Origin: Allobosea lathyri
GTDB lineage: Bacteria; Pseudomonadota; Alphaproteobacteria; Rhizobiales; Beijerinckiaceae
Assembly: GCF_900108245.1 (NCBI RefSeq)
Contig: NZ_FNUY01000006.1
Coordinates: 1 to 64,000 of the forward strand
Length of the DNA: 64,000 nucleotides
Direction of reading: 5' to 3'
Part shown: piece after piece, positions 17,605-26,202 of the stretch
Layout: every line of letters starts with the position of its first letter
How positions within the stretch are numbered: position 1 is the first letter of the stretch
Notes under the pieces: generated by a model
What the model saw: the letters and a program-made list of their open reading frames with translations, nothing else
Told to the model about the DNA's origin: nothing
The model's database searches: none
Program-made: the position numbers and the translations under genes

Positions 17605-18297
17605 TTGGGAATGGACCGCAGCGTCCTGCGCAGCATCCCGCTGTTTGCGGCAATGAGCGACGCGCAGCTCGACCGCATGACGGCGCAGGGGAGCGCACGC
17701 CGGATTGCCCAGGGTGAATCGGTGTTCGAGCAGGGCGACCCGGCCAAGGCATTCTATCTGCTGCTGCACGGCCGTCTGAAGGTCACGCAGGTAACCCGCG
17801 ACGGCCAGCAGATCATCGTGCGCGTCGTCCACCCGGGTGACCTGTTCGGCTTCACCCGCGCGCTCGGCCGCCCCGATTATCCGGGCACGGCGACAGCGGC
17901 GGTCGACAGCCTCGTCGCGAGTTGGCCGACCGAATCCTGGGACGGCTTTGTCGAGAACAACCCGCAACTGGCGATGAGCGCCATCCGCACCATCGGCCAG
18001 CGCCTGGACGAGGCCCATACCCGGATCCGCGAGATGTCGACTGAGGAAGTCGAGCGGCGGGTCGCCCATGCGGTGCTGCGGCTGATCGAGCAGGCGGGCA
18101 AGCGGGTCGAGGCCGGCATGCGCGTCGACTTCCCGATTTCGCGCCGCGACATCGCCGAGATGACCGGCACGACGCTGCATACGGTCTCGCGCATCCTCAG
18201 CGCCTGGGAGACACGGGGGCTGGTCGAGGGCGGGCGCCAGAAACTGGTGGTGTGCGATGCAGCCGCCCTGAGCCGCCTCGCCGAGAACGCCGGGTAG
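17605..18297 (+). CDS. nnrR: Crp/Fnr family regulator, NnrR/DNR type
   Basis: Transcription activator with a cyclic-nucleotide-binding-like sensor domain (about residues 10-120) and a winged helix (about 145-225). The helix-turn-helix ISRRDIAEMTGTTLHTVSRI carries the Glu/Ser/Arg pattern that reads TTGNN half-sites. It lacks the FNR cysteine cluster, which fits a haem-based NO sensor of the NnrR/DNR group. TTG at 17605 has AGGAAA about 10 nt upstream; ATG at 17611 is the alternative. It likely controls the TTG-N8-CAA boxes in this window. Confidence 0.88.
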   Translation: MGMDRSVLRSIPLFAAMSDAQLDRMTAQGSARRIAQGESVFEQGDPAKAFYLLLHGRLKVTQVTRDGQQIIVRVVHPGDLFGFTRALGRPDYPGTATAAVDSLVASWPTESWDGFVENNPQLAMSAIRTIGQRLDEAHTRIREMSTEEVERRVAHAVLRLIEQAGKRVEAGMRVDFPISRRDIAEMTGTTLHTVSRILSAWETRGLVEGGRQKLVVCDAAALSRLAENAG

Positions 18298-18468
18298 GAG
18301 CCCTGAGGCGCTTCAACTCGCGGGCTTGCCGACGAGCCGGGGCGACCGCCCGGGCTGGATGCGAGGCGGGAGCGGGCGCTTCGGTTGGCTAGACGCTCGC
18401 CTGAATCAGTTGCCGGAAATCCGCTTCGCTTCTGCCGGAATGACGGTCCCGGTTGATCGGAACGTGTC

Positions 18469-18840
18469 CTAGAGCTCACGCAGTGCTGCCGCTCCCGCCT
18501 GGGCGCTGCGCCCGATCTCGGCGAACAGCAGCGCCATCTCCTCGAAGACGCTGCGGTCGCTTTCAGCCTCGGTCAGCGAGTCGAGGTCCGAGAGAAAGCC
18601 GAGGAGAGCGGTGATCCGCTCCTTATGATCGCGCGCCGTGGCGAATTGCCGGCGCGCTTCGCGCCGGCGCTCGAGCTGGTCGAACCGGTCGAGCGCGCCG
18701 TCGAGCGTCTCGCGGCAGGCGCAGTCGAGATCTTCCGGCCGCAGCACCCGGCGCAGGCGGTCGATCAGCTCGCTCGCCGGCGTGGCCCGGCTCATCGGCT
18801 CAAGGCCTGCGCGCGATGCTTCACCCTGCTCGTTCCTCAT
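18469..18840 (-). CDS. Hypothetical protein at the end of the ubiTUV operon
   Basis: I do not recognise this 123-residue protein. It is soluble, helical and rich in Arg, Glu and Ala, with a CACRETLDGALDRFDQLERR segment about one third in and predicted amphipathic helices after it. The ATG at 18840 has GGAG about 6 nt upstream and starts 32 bp downstream of the ubiV stop. Being last in the ubiT-U-V transcript, it may serve anaerobic quinone synthesis, but nothing in the sequence proves that. Confidence 0.65.
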   Translation of the reverse strand: MRNEQGEASRAGLEPMSRATPASELIDRLRRVLRPEDLDCACRETLDGALDRFDQLERRREARRQFATARDHKERITALLGFLSDLDSLTEAESDRSVFEEMALLFAEIGRSAQAGAAALREL

Positions 18841-18871
18841 CCCCGTCTCCGATCTCGTCCGCAATCGCGCG

Positions 18872-19768
18872 TCAGACGCCCGCTCTGACATGAAGGTGCC
18901 CAGGGACGGTGTGCAGGAAGCCGTTCGCAAGCGGCACATCAGGATAGAGCGCGCCAAGCCGCTGCTCACCCTCTTCCGGACCCAGCCGGCCATCGGCGAC
19001 ATCGCGGAACAGCCGCGCAACCGCGACCATGTCGCAGACCTGTGGCGAAAGCCGCAGCGAGGTGACGCCCGCCTCGCGCAAGGCCGGAATGTCGCGCAGC
19101 AGGCTGGCGCAGCCATGCGAGAGCGTCTGGACCCCGTTCACCGAGAGGAAGCCGGCACCGTCGAGCGTCTCGACCGGCATACCGTCGGGATCCTGCTCGC
19201 AGACGAACCGGCAATTATCCTTGGTCAGCTTGTGGGCGCGGGCATGATAGCAGCGCGCCGAAATCGCCAGCGGAACCCTGCCGAAAGCGAAGACCTCGAT
19301 CGCGACGGCCGGTAGTGCGGCGGCAATCGTCGCAACGGCCGGCAATGGCAATTCGGGCGGCAGGCAGATCCGGCTCGCCCCGCGCTCGGCCAGAAAGGCA
19401 GCGGCCGCCTCATTGTAGACATTGACGAAGGGGCCGACCGCAAAGGGTCTGCCGGCGAGCGAAGCCAGGCAGGTCAGGTCGTTGACCTCGACCGTCATCT
19501 CCTCGGCCTGCATCAGCTCGCGGCTCTGGCGGCGCTCGCGCGGCAGCGAGACCAGGATCAGCGAGGCCGGCAGAACCCGCTTGCCCGCGGCCTCCAGCCG
19601 CTCGATCACGCCCGGCAGATGGTCCTGCTTGAACGGCGCTCGCTTGGAGCAGACGATCTCGCCGACGATGACCGTCTCGACCGGCGCCTCGTCCGCGATG
19701 CGATAATAGAAGTCGCGCCAGCGCTCCGCAGACCAGTGATAGAGCACGGGACCGAGAGTGAGTTGCAT
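18872..19768 (-). CDS. ubiV: UbiV, U32-family protein of oxygen-independent ubiquinone synthesis
   Basis: UbiV forms a heterodimer with UbiU and binds a [4Fe-4S] cluster; together with UbiT they hydroxylate ubiquinone precursors without O2. The 298-residue product belongs to the U32 peptidase family. The probable cluster cysteines are Cys40 (EIVCSKR) and the CYHA...NCRFVCEQD group (about residues 177-195). AAGGAAA lies upstream of the ATG, and the gene begins 29 bp after ubiU. Confidence 0.93.
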   Translation of the reverse strand: MQLTLGPVLYHWSAERWRDFYYRIADEAPVETVIVGEIVCSKRAPFKQDHLPGVIERLEAAGKRVLPASLILVSLPRERRQSRELMQAEEMTVEVNDLTCLASLAGRPFAVGPFVNVYNEAAAAFLAERGASRICLPPELPLPAVATIAAALPAVAIEVFAFGRVPLAISARCYHARAHKLTKDNCRFVCEQDPDGMPVETLDGAGFLSVNGVQTLSHGCASLLRDIPALREAGVTSLRLSPQVCDMVAVARLFRDVADGRLGPEEGEQRLGALYPDVPLANGFLHTVPGHLHVRAGV

Positions 19769-19797
19769 CGGCAGTTTCCTTGATCCGCTGACGGCGG

Positions 19798-20775
19798 CTA
19801 GCGCCAGGCCTTACGGTAGGCGCCGACCGTGTTGGCCTGGCCCTCCGACATGGCGGCGAGCCCTGTCATCGGTGCGCTGCGGCCGCTGTCGAGGGCGGTG
19901 AGAATGTCGCGGAACGAGCGGACAACCCCGGCGATATAGGCCCGCCCGCGCTGGCGGCCCTCGATCTTGAACGCGGTCACGCCGGCATCGCGCAGGGCTG
20001 GCAGCAGCACGCCAGCATCGAGGCTGACCGGCTCCTCGAAGGTGTAGCCTGTGCCATGTGGCGTGACGAAACGCCCCTTGCACAGGGTCGGGTAGCCGGC
20101 AGGCTCGCCTCGGTCGAAGCTGTTGATGGTGAAGCCGCCGAGCGTCGAGACGACGCGGCCGTCGCGCTCCGCATAGGCAACATTCCCCGCCGGTGAGCAG
20201 ACGCCGTGCATGTTCGGGGATTTGCCGGTGGCATAGGAGGAGAGCGAGCAGCGCCCCTCTTCCATCACGCAAAGACCGCCGAAGACGAAGACCTCCGTCT
20301 CGCAAGAGGTTTCGCGCACGATTGAGGCGATCTCCGTCACCCCGAGCACGCGTGGCAGCACGATGCGCTGCGCCCCGAAGCTCTCGGCATAGAAGCGGAT
20401 CGCATCGGGATTGGCAGCCCCCGCCTGCACCGAGACATGCAGGCGCTGGCCGGGATGACGGCGCGCGGCATAGGCGAGAGTGGCGAGATCCGCCAGGATC
20501 AGCGCATCGGCCCCGGCGGCGACGGCATCGTCGATCGCCGCCTGCCAGAGTGAGAAGGCGCCGGCCCGAGCGAAGGTGTTGATCGCCACCAGCGCCTTGA
20601 CGCCATGGCGGTGCGCGAAGGCGATGCCGCGGCGCAGCTCCTCCCGCGAGAAGTTAAGGCCGGGGAAATTGCGGGCATTGGTCTCGTCGCGGAAGCCGCA
20701 ATAGACTGCGTCGGCGCCGGCCTCCACTGCAGCCTCGAGGCTCGCCGGCGTGCCGGCAGGGCAGATCAGTTCCAA
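19798..20775 (-). CDS. ubiU: UbiU, U32-family protein of oxygen-independent ubiquinone synthesis
   Basis: Partner of UbiV in anaerobic ubiquinone hydroxylation. The 325-residue U32-family protein begins MELICPAGTPASLEAAVEAGAD. Cluster-type cysteines are visible in LCVMEEGRC (about residues 169-177), GVCSPAG and TLCKGRF. The start codon is TTG at 20775, supported by GGAGG about 7 nt upstream and by the family N-terminus. It overlaps the end of ubiT by 10 bp. Confidence 0.93.
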   Translation of the reverse strand: MELICPAGTPASLEAAVEAGADAVYCGFRDETNARNFPGLNFSREELRRGIAFAHRHGVKALVAINTFARAGAFSLWQAAIDDAVAAGADALILADLATLAYAARRHPGQRLHVSVQAGAANPDAIRFYAESFGAQRIVLPRVLGVTEIASIVRETSCETEVFVFGGLCVMEEGRCSLSSYATGKSPNMHGVCSPAGNVAYAERDGRVVSTLGGFTINSFDRGEPAGYPTLCKGRFVTPHGTGYTFEEPVSLDAGVLLPALRDAGVTAFKIEGRQRGRAYIAGVVRSFRDILTALDSGRSAPMTGLAAMSEGQANTVGAYRKAWR

Positions 20776-21329
20776 GACGGGCCTCCGGATGCAACGGGTC
20801 CGGGCGGAACCCCTCCGGCTTGCCGCCGCAGGATCTCTGCCAGGCGGGTGCCGAGCGGGCCGAGACAGCCGAGCAGGAGCGTGCCGAAATCGAGCCGGGC
20901 GTCGTCAAGAGCGTTACGCAAAGCGAGCGTCGCCTCCATGTCGCCCTCGATCGACAGCGTCCGCGAGAAGAACAGCGCATCGCCATCGATCCTGCCCTCG
21001 GCCATTCCGATCAGGCCGGAAAGGGAGCCGCGAATGCGCACGTCGAGCCCAGGCGGCAGCTCGCGGACTGCGCGCGCCTGCGGTCGTTCCGGCCGCGGTT
21101 CCAGCACGAAGGCGAAGGGAAGGTCGGTCGGCGCGATGCCGAAGCTCTTCTCGGCATGCTCGCCGAGGCGACCATAGAGTTCGGGATGGAGGCGACCGAT
21201 GCGCGACAGGGTCAACGCCAGCAGCGGCTGCAGCGGCCCAAGCGGCAGCGGCGTCATGGCACGGGTCAGCCAGGGCGGCAGGACCAGGGGTCCAGACGGG
21301 GCTGCGTTCGGCGTCGCGCTGTTCAGCAT
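20766..21329 (-). CDS. ubiT: UbiT, SCP2-domain lipid-binding protein
   Basis: SCP2-like protein thought to hold ubiquinone intermediates for UbiUV. The product is 187 residues long. The SCP2 domain spans about residues 55-160, with LPFAFVLEPRP, the RIRGSLSGLIGMAEGRIDGDALFFSR strand region, and IEGDMEATLALRNALDD. ATG 21329 was chosen because GGAGGAAATCG precedes it and the longer frame upstream reads through the divergent promoter. First gene of ubiT-U-V. Confidence 0.9.
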   Translation of the reverse strand: MLNSATPNAAPSGPLVLPPWLTRAMTPLPLGPLQPLLALTLSRIGRLHPELYGRLGEHAEKSFGIAPTDLPFAFVLEPRPERPQARAVRELPPGLDVRIRGSLSGLIGMAEGRIDGDALFFSRTLSIEGDMEATLALRNALDDARLDFGTLLLGCLGPLGTRLAEILRRQAGGVPPGPVASGGPSWN

Positions 21330-21374
21330 CGATTTCCTCCGGCGCGCAATATCGCTCAGAGACGCATCCGGTCG

Positions 21375-21388
21375 TTGCGCTCGCGCAA
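21375..21388. promoter_or_regulatory. Symmetric NnrR-type box between ubiT and ubiD
   Basis: TTGCG-CTCG-CGCAA, a fully palindromic site. It lies 46 bp ahead of ubiT and 50 bp ahead of ubiD in a 108-bp divergent interval, so one bound dimer could switch on both quinone-synthesis units. Confidence 0.75.
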
Positions 21389-21437
21389 AGACGGTTGCGA
21401 ATGAGGCAGGGCATGGTCCGGCAACTGGAGCCCGCCC

Positions 21438-22958
21438 TTGCCGATCCGAAATCTGCCCCGCTTTCGCGACCTCAGCGCCTTCCTCGCTTACCTCGATGCC
21501 GCCGGGCAGTTGCGGCGGATCGCCGAGCCGGTCAGCGTGGTGCACGAAATCACCGAGATCCATCGCCGCATCATCGCGCAGGATGGGCCGGCGCTGCTGT
21601 TCGAACGCCCGCTGCGGCCGGACGGCACGGTGTCGCCGATTCCGCTGCTGACCAACCTGTTCGGCACCGTGGAACGCGTCGCCTGGGGGCTCGGCCGCAC
21701 GCCGGATAACCTGTCCGCCCTGGGCCGCCTGCTCGCCGGGCTGCGCGAACCCCGGCCGCCGCGTGGCCTGGCCGAGGCCTGGAGAGCCCTGCCGCTGGCA
21801 CGCGCTGCGCTGTCGATGCGCCCGCGCAGCGGCTGCAGGGCGGCGGTGCAGGAGCAGGTCTTTCAAGGCAATGCCATCGACCTCACGGCCCTGCCCGTGC
21901 AGCTGTGCTGGCCCGCGGAGCCTGCCCCCCTGATCACCTGGCCGCTTGTCATCACCACGCCGCCCGAGCCCTCGCCCGAGGACGAGTGCAATGTCGGGGT
22001 CTATCGCATGCAGGTCCTCGGGCGGGACCGCGCGATCCTGCGTTGGCTCGCCAATCGCGGCGGCGCTCGCCATCATGCGCAATGGCAGCGGCTCGGCCGG
22101 GAGATGCCGGTGGCAGTGGTTATCGGCGCCGATCCGGCGACGATTCTGTCCGCCGTGCTGCCATTGCCGGAAACGATATCCGAAATGCGCTTCTCCGGGC
22201 TGCTGCGCGGGGAAAGACCGGCGCTGACGAACTGCGTCAGTGTTCCGCTCGCCGTGCCGGCCGCGGCCGAGATCGTCATCGAAGGGCTGGTTTCGCCGGA
22301 CGAAACCGCGCCAGAAGGGCCGTTCGGCGATCATACGGGCTACTACAACGCGGTCGAGCCTTTCCCGGTGATGCGCGTGACTGCGGTGACGATGCGCCGC
22401 GCGCCGCTCTATCTCTCAACCTTCACCGGTCGGGCGCCGGACGAACCCTCGCGCATCGGCGAGGCGCTCAACGTCCTGTTCCTGCCCTTGCTGCAGTGGC
22501 AATTCCCGGAAGTTGTCGATTTCTGGCTGCCGCCGGAGGCCTGCTCGTACCGGATCGCTGTGGTCGCCATCGCCAAGCGCTATCCCGGCCAGGCGCGCCG
22601 GCTGATGCTCGGCCTGTGGTCGATGCTGCCGCAGTTCAGCTACACCAAGCTCGTCATCATCGTCGACGCCGACATCGACCCGCGCGATTGGGCTCAGGTG
22701 ATGTGGGCAGTCGCGACCCGCGCCGATGCCAGCCGCGATCTCGTCACGCTGAGCGACACGCCGATCGACTATCTCGACTTCGCCTCGCCCAAGCCCGGCC
22801 TGGGCGGCAAGCTCGGCATCGACGCGACCAACAAGCTGCCGCCCGAAACCGAGCGCGAATGGGGCCGGCCTATGGCGATGGACCCGAAGGTCAGCGCGCG
22901 CATCGACGCGCTCTGGCCGGCGCTCGGGCTGGGCGCCGCCCCCGGAGCGTCCCCGTGA
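21438..22958 (+). CDS. ubiD: UbiD-family prenylated-FMN-dependent decarboxylase
   Basis: Removes the carboxyl group of 3-polyprenyl-4-hydroxybenzoate in ubiquinone synthesis, using prenylated FMN made by UbiX. The 506-residue length fits. Landmarks are FRDLSAFLAYLDAAGQLRRI at the N-terminus, the ECNVGVYRMQV stretch and the acidic motif EGPFGDHTGYY (about 290-300). The start is TTG at 21438 with CTGGAG about 7 nt upstream. The stop overlaps the GTG of ubiX. Divergent from ubiTUV. Confidence 0.92.
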   Translation: MPIRNLPRFRDLSAFLAYLDAAGQLRRIAEPVSVVHEITEIHRRIIAQDGPALLFERPLRPDGTVSPIPLLTNLFGTVERVAWGLGRTPDNLSALGRLLAGLREPRPPRGLAEAWRALPLARAALSMRPRSGCRAAVQEQVFQGNAIDLTALPVQLCWPAEPAPLITWPLVITTPPEPSPEDECNVGVYRMQVLGRDRAILRWLANRGGARHHAQWQRLGREMPVAVVIGADPATILSAVLPLPETISEMRFSGLLRGERPALTNCVSVPLAVPAAAEIVIEGLVSPDETAPEGPFGDHTGYYNAVEPFPVMRVTAVTMRRAPLYLSTFTGRAPDEPSRIGEALNVLFLPLLQWQFPEVVDFWLPPEACSYRIAVVAIAKRYPGQARRLMLGLWSMLPQFSYTKLVIIVDADIDPRDWAQVMWAVATRADASRDLVTLSDTPIDYLDFASPKPGLGGKLGIDATNKLPPETEREWGRPMAMDPKVSARIDALWPALGLGAAPGASP

Positions 22959-23542
22959 GTCCGCCGCTCCGCGTCATCGTCGGAATCAGCGGTGCCTCCG
23001 GCGCGGCGATCGGGTTGCGCGTGCTGGAGAGGTTGGCCGAGACCGGCCGGGTCGAGACGCATCTCGTCATCTCGGCGGCAGCAGAGCGGACGCTCGCGAC
23101 CGAGATCGGCCCCGGTGCGCCGGCACAGGCGCGCAGCCTCGCCAGTCACTGCCACGACCATCGCGACATCGGCGCCAGCATCGCCAGCGGGTCGTTCCGG
23201 ACCGCCGGGATGATCATCGCGCCCTGTTCGATCCGCACCCTCTGCGCCATCGCCTATGGCCAGCTCGCCGACCTGCTCGTGCGCGCCGCGGACGTCCAGA
23301 TCAAGGAACGCCGCCGGCTCGTGCTGCTGGCGCGCGAGAGCCCATTGCATCTCGGCCATCTGCGGGCGATGGCGCAGGTCACCGAATACGGCGCCATCGT
23401 CGCGCCGCCGGTCCCGGCCTTCTATCTGAAGCCGCGCGACATCGCCGCAATCGTGGATCAGATCGCCCTTCGCGCCATCGGGCTGCTCGACCTGCCGCTG
23501 GAAGGCCTGCCGGTCGCCGAATGGCGCGGTGGAGGCGTATGA
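22955..23542 (+). CDS. ubiX: UbiX flavin prenyltransferase
   Basis: Makes the prenylated FMN cofactor required by UbiD. The 195-residue product begins with the flavoprotein motif VIVGISGASGAAIGLRVLERL (from about residue 8), and has SGSFRTAGMIIAPCSIRTLC (about 80-99) and VQIKERRRLVLLARESPLHLGHL (about 112-134), all UbiX hallmarks. The start is GTG at 22955 within the ubiD stop (GTGA). The frame continues upstream, but the family N-terminus fixes this start. Confidence 0.94.
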   Translation: MSPPLRVIVGISGASGAAIGLRVLERLAETGRVETHLVISAAAERTLATEIGPGAPAQARSLASHCHDHRDIGASIASGSFRTAGMIIAPCSIRTLCAIAYGQLADLLVRAADVQIKERRRLVLLARESPLHLGHLRAMAQVTEYGAIVAPPVPAFYLKPRDIAAIVDQIALRAIGLLDLPLEGLPVAEWRGGGV

Positions 23543-24699
23543 GCGTATCAGAGTCGCTCGCCCGTTCGCGGCAGCCTTTCCGACCCTTCTTCGCCCTGGC
23601 CGCACTCGACGCCATCGCCGGCGTCCTGCCCTGGCTCCTGCCCGATAGCTCGCCGAGCGTGAACGGGCATCGCGAGGAACTCCTCTGGGGCATGGTGCCG
23701 GCCGTCATGGCCGGTTTCCTGCTGACGGCGCTGCCGCGCTGGACGCGCGCGCCGCCTGTACCGGCCGCGCTCGTCGATGCGCTCCTGCTGCTGTGGCTTG
23801 CAGGCCGCGTCGCCCATTGGTGGTGGCCGGACCATGGCAGCCTGCTCGCCGCAGCCTTCATCCTCGGACTTGCCGCGACGCTTGGCGCGAGGGTGATCGG
23901 GGCCGGCAAGACGCGCGAGTACAAGATCGTCGCACTCCTGGTCTTGCTCGCTCTTTCGGCCCTGCTGCCGGGGGTCGCGGCGGGTCGGATTCCCGCGGGT
24001 TTCCCGCATCGGCTCGCGCTGGCCTGCGTGCTTGCGCTGGTCGCCATCATATCCGGCCGGATCATCCCGGCGCTGACCGCGACCTGGTTGTGCCTGCACG
24101 GCAGGGGTCCTGGTCGGCGCCTGCCGCTGCTCTTCGAACGCGCCTCGGCTCTCGCCCTCGCGGTTGCGCTGAGTTGCTGGTGTCTCGACCTCGGCGGCGG
24201 CACCCCGGCCAGTGCCTGCGCAGCCATCCTGCATTCAGCACGACTGCTCGCCTGGCGACCCCGGGACGCGCTCGGCCATCCCGGCCTGCTTGCGCTATAC
24301 CTCGCCTATGGCTGGTTGCCGGCAGGCTTCGCACTTCTTTTCCTCCATCAGGCCGGACTCGGCTCGTTCGGCGAAAGCGCCGTGATCCACGCCTGGTCGG
24401 TCGGAGCGGTCGGCCTGATGTGCCTTGCCGTCATGGCGAGCATGATCCGCCGGCAAACGCGCCGCCCCTTCTCGAACAGCTGGACGCTGACCGCGGCACT
24501 GGCCTGCGGCGCCACAGCGGTTCCGGCGAGGCTCATGGCAGAGGTCGCGGGCCGCATCTGGCTGCTGCCGGCCGCGGCATGCTGGCTCGGCGCCTTCCTG
24601 CTCTTTCTCCTGGCTTTCCGGGCGGAGCTGCTATGGCCCTCGATTCGGTCGCGAAGCCCGGTGGATCGCACCCGGGCGGACGCTAGACCGCCCGGGTGA
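23539..24699 (+). CDS. NnrS family membrane protein, second copy
   Basis: A 386-residue protein with about 12 helices and the NnrS pattern RQPFRPFFALAALDA (about residues 10-24) and GMVPAVMAGFLLTALPRWT (about 50-68). It resembles the protein encoded at 4541 only partly, so it is a divergent paralogue rather than a recent duplicate. The ATG overlaps the ubiX stop (ATGA), which puts an NnrS-type protein on the quinone-synthesis transcript. Its end overlaps the convergent hemN gene by 17 bp. Confidence 0.85.
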   Translation: MSVSESLARSRQPFRPFFALAALDAIAGVLPWLLPDSSPSVNGHREELLWGMVPAVMAGFLLTALPRWTRAPPVPAALVDALLLLWLAGRVAHWWWPDHGSLLAAAFILGLAATLGARVIGAGKTREYKIVALLVLLALSALLPGVAAGRIPAGFPHRLALACVLALVAIISGRIIPALTATWLCLHGRGPGRRLPLLFERASALALAVALSCWCLDLGGGTPASACAAILHSARLLAWRPRDALGHPGLLALYLAYGWLPAGFALLFLHQAGLGSFGESAVIHAWSVGAVGLMCLAVMASMIRRQTRRPFSNSWTLTAALACGATAVPARLMAEVAGRIWLLPAAACWLGAFLLFLLAFRAELLWPSIRSRSPVDRTRADARPPG

Positions 24700-26026
24700 A
24701 TTGCCGGCCGGCTTGGTCGAGATGCGCATCGAAGGCGGAAGCGACCTTGCGGACGAACAGGCGCGCATTCTCCGGGAGCAGCACGCGGCTGCCATCGAAG
24801 CTGATCAGCCCGGCGCGCGAAAGATCCTCGAGCTTGCCTAGAGACGAAGCGAGGACCCGCCGGTCGACCGGATGCTGATCGCAGACGGCATCGATGTCGA
24901 CCGCGAGATCGCACATCACCCGCTCGATCAGCTCTGCACGCAGGCGGTCCTCGGCCGTCAGGCGATAGCCTTTGCCGGTAGGGAGGCCACCATCGGCGAC
25001 GCGCTCGGCATAGCGCCCGATCACCACCTCGTTCTGGACATAGCCCTGCGGCAGTCGCCCGATCGCCGAGGCGCCGAGGCCGATCAGCGCCTCGCAGCGA
25101 TCGGTCGTGTAGCCCTGGAAATTGCGATGAAGCCGGCCCTGCGACAACGCCTTGGCCATCGCATCCGTGGGCCTGGCGAAATGGTCGAGCCCGACGCGGA
25201 CATAACCGGCCGCGACGAGTTGCTGCGCCATCGCCTCGGCCTGCTCATGCCGCGCCTGGCCGCCCGGCAGGTCGGATGTCGCGATGCGGCGCTGATGCTT
25301 CTTGAACTCCGGCACATGGGCGTAGCCGAAGATCGAGAAGCGGTCCGGGCGCATGGCAAGGCATTGCTCGATCGTTTCGCGGCAGGATTCGAGCGTCTGC
25401 TTGGGCAGCCCGTAGATCAGGTCGAAGCTGACCTCCGCGATGCCGGCGGCGCGCAGCCCCGAGACGACCGTCGCGGTCTGCTCGACGCCCTGGATGCGGT
25501 TGATCGCCTTCTGCACGACAGGGTCGAAGCTCTGCACGCCGAGGCTGGCGCGATTGACCCCGGCCTCGGCCAGCGCGGCGGTCATGCCGGGTCCGAGCCG
25601 GCGCGGATCGATCTCGACCGCGATCTCCGCCTGCGGATGCACGGCAAGATGCTGCCGCAGCAATGCGACGAGCCCGACGAAATCCGCCGGTTCGAGGATG
25701 GTCGGGGTGCCGCCGCCGAAATGGATATGGCGCACGTCGAGCGGCGCGGAAAGCTGCCCGGCCACCAATGCGATCTCGCTGCGCAGCATCGCGAGATAAT
25801 CGACGATCGGGCCGTCGCGCAGCGCGACCGTAGTGTGACAGCCGCAATACCAGCACATCGAGCGGCAGAAGGGCACGTGCAGATAGAGCGATGCCGTCGT
25901 GCCGGCTGCCAGCGACCTCAGCCAGCCTGCATAGATCCCTGCGTCTATGCCGGCGTTGAAGTGCGGTGCCGTCGGATAGCTGGTGTAGCGTGGAAGCCGC
26001 TCATCCGCGTAAGGCGCGCCCTGCAT
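24683..26026 (-). CDS. hemN: HemN, oxygen-independent coproporphyrinogen III oxidase
   Basis: Radical-SAM enzyme that converts coproporphyrinogen III to protoporphyrinogen IX without O2, supplying haem under anoxia. The 447-residue product starts in HemN fashion (PRYTSYPTAPHF, residues 12-23), and the cluster cysteines are Cys54, Cys58 and Cys61 (PFCRSMCWYCGC). The GGGTPT S-adenosylmethionine motif follows near residue 109. The C-terminal HemN domain is complete. A box at 26087-26100 lies about 65 bp upstream. Confidence 0.96.
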   Translation of the reverse strand: MQGAPYADERLPRYTSYPTAPHFNAGIDAGIYAGWLRSLAAGTTASLYLHVPFCRSMCWYCGCHTTVALRDGPIVDYLAMLRSEIALVAGQLSAPLDVRHIHFGGGTPTILEPADFVGLVALLRQHLAVHPQAEIAVEIDPRRLGPGMTAALAEAGVNRASLGVQSFDPVVQKAINRIQGVEQTATVVSGLRAAGIAEVSFDLIYGLPKQTLESCRETIEQCLAMRPDRFSIFGYAHVPEFKKHQRRIATSDLPGGQARHEQAEAMAQQLVAAGYVRVGLDHFARPTDAMAKALSQGRLHRNFQGYTTDRCEALIGLGASAIGRLPQGYVQNEVVIGRYAERVADGGLPTGKGYRLTAEDRLRAELIERVMCDLAVDIDAVCDQHPVDRRVLASSLGKLEDLSRAGLISFDGSRVLLPENARLFVRKVASAFDAHLDQAGRQFTRAV

Positions 26027-26086
26027 CGATAGCTCCGAAAGCCGATTTTCCGGCGCACTTCATACCCTGCATCGCAGCCCCGTTCT

Positions 26087-26100
26087 TTGATCGAGTGCAA
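26087..26100. promoter_or_regulatory. FNR/FixK-type box between hemN and the DUF6455 gene
   Basis: TTGAT-CGAG-TGCAA, centred about 67 bp upstream of hemN and about 110 bp upstream of the divergent gene at 26203. One half-site is a perfect FNR TTGAT. Confidence 0.7.
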
Positions 26101-26202
26101 ACCGGAGGAATCGCTATGTGCCCGCCAGCGCGAACAGGGGAGCGGGGATCGGGGGGAGCAGCGGCCGGCACGATCATCCACTTGTTTGAGCAAGGACAAA
26201 GT

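Noticed and set aside
21905..22954. In-frame upstream extension of ubiX through ubiD
   Set aside because: The extension is the second frame of ubiD; the UbiX family N-terminus starts at the GTG at 22955.
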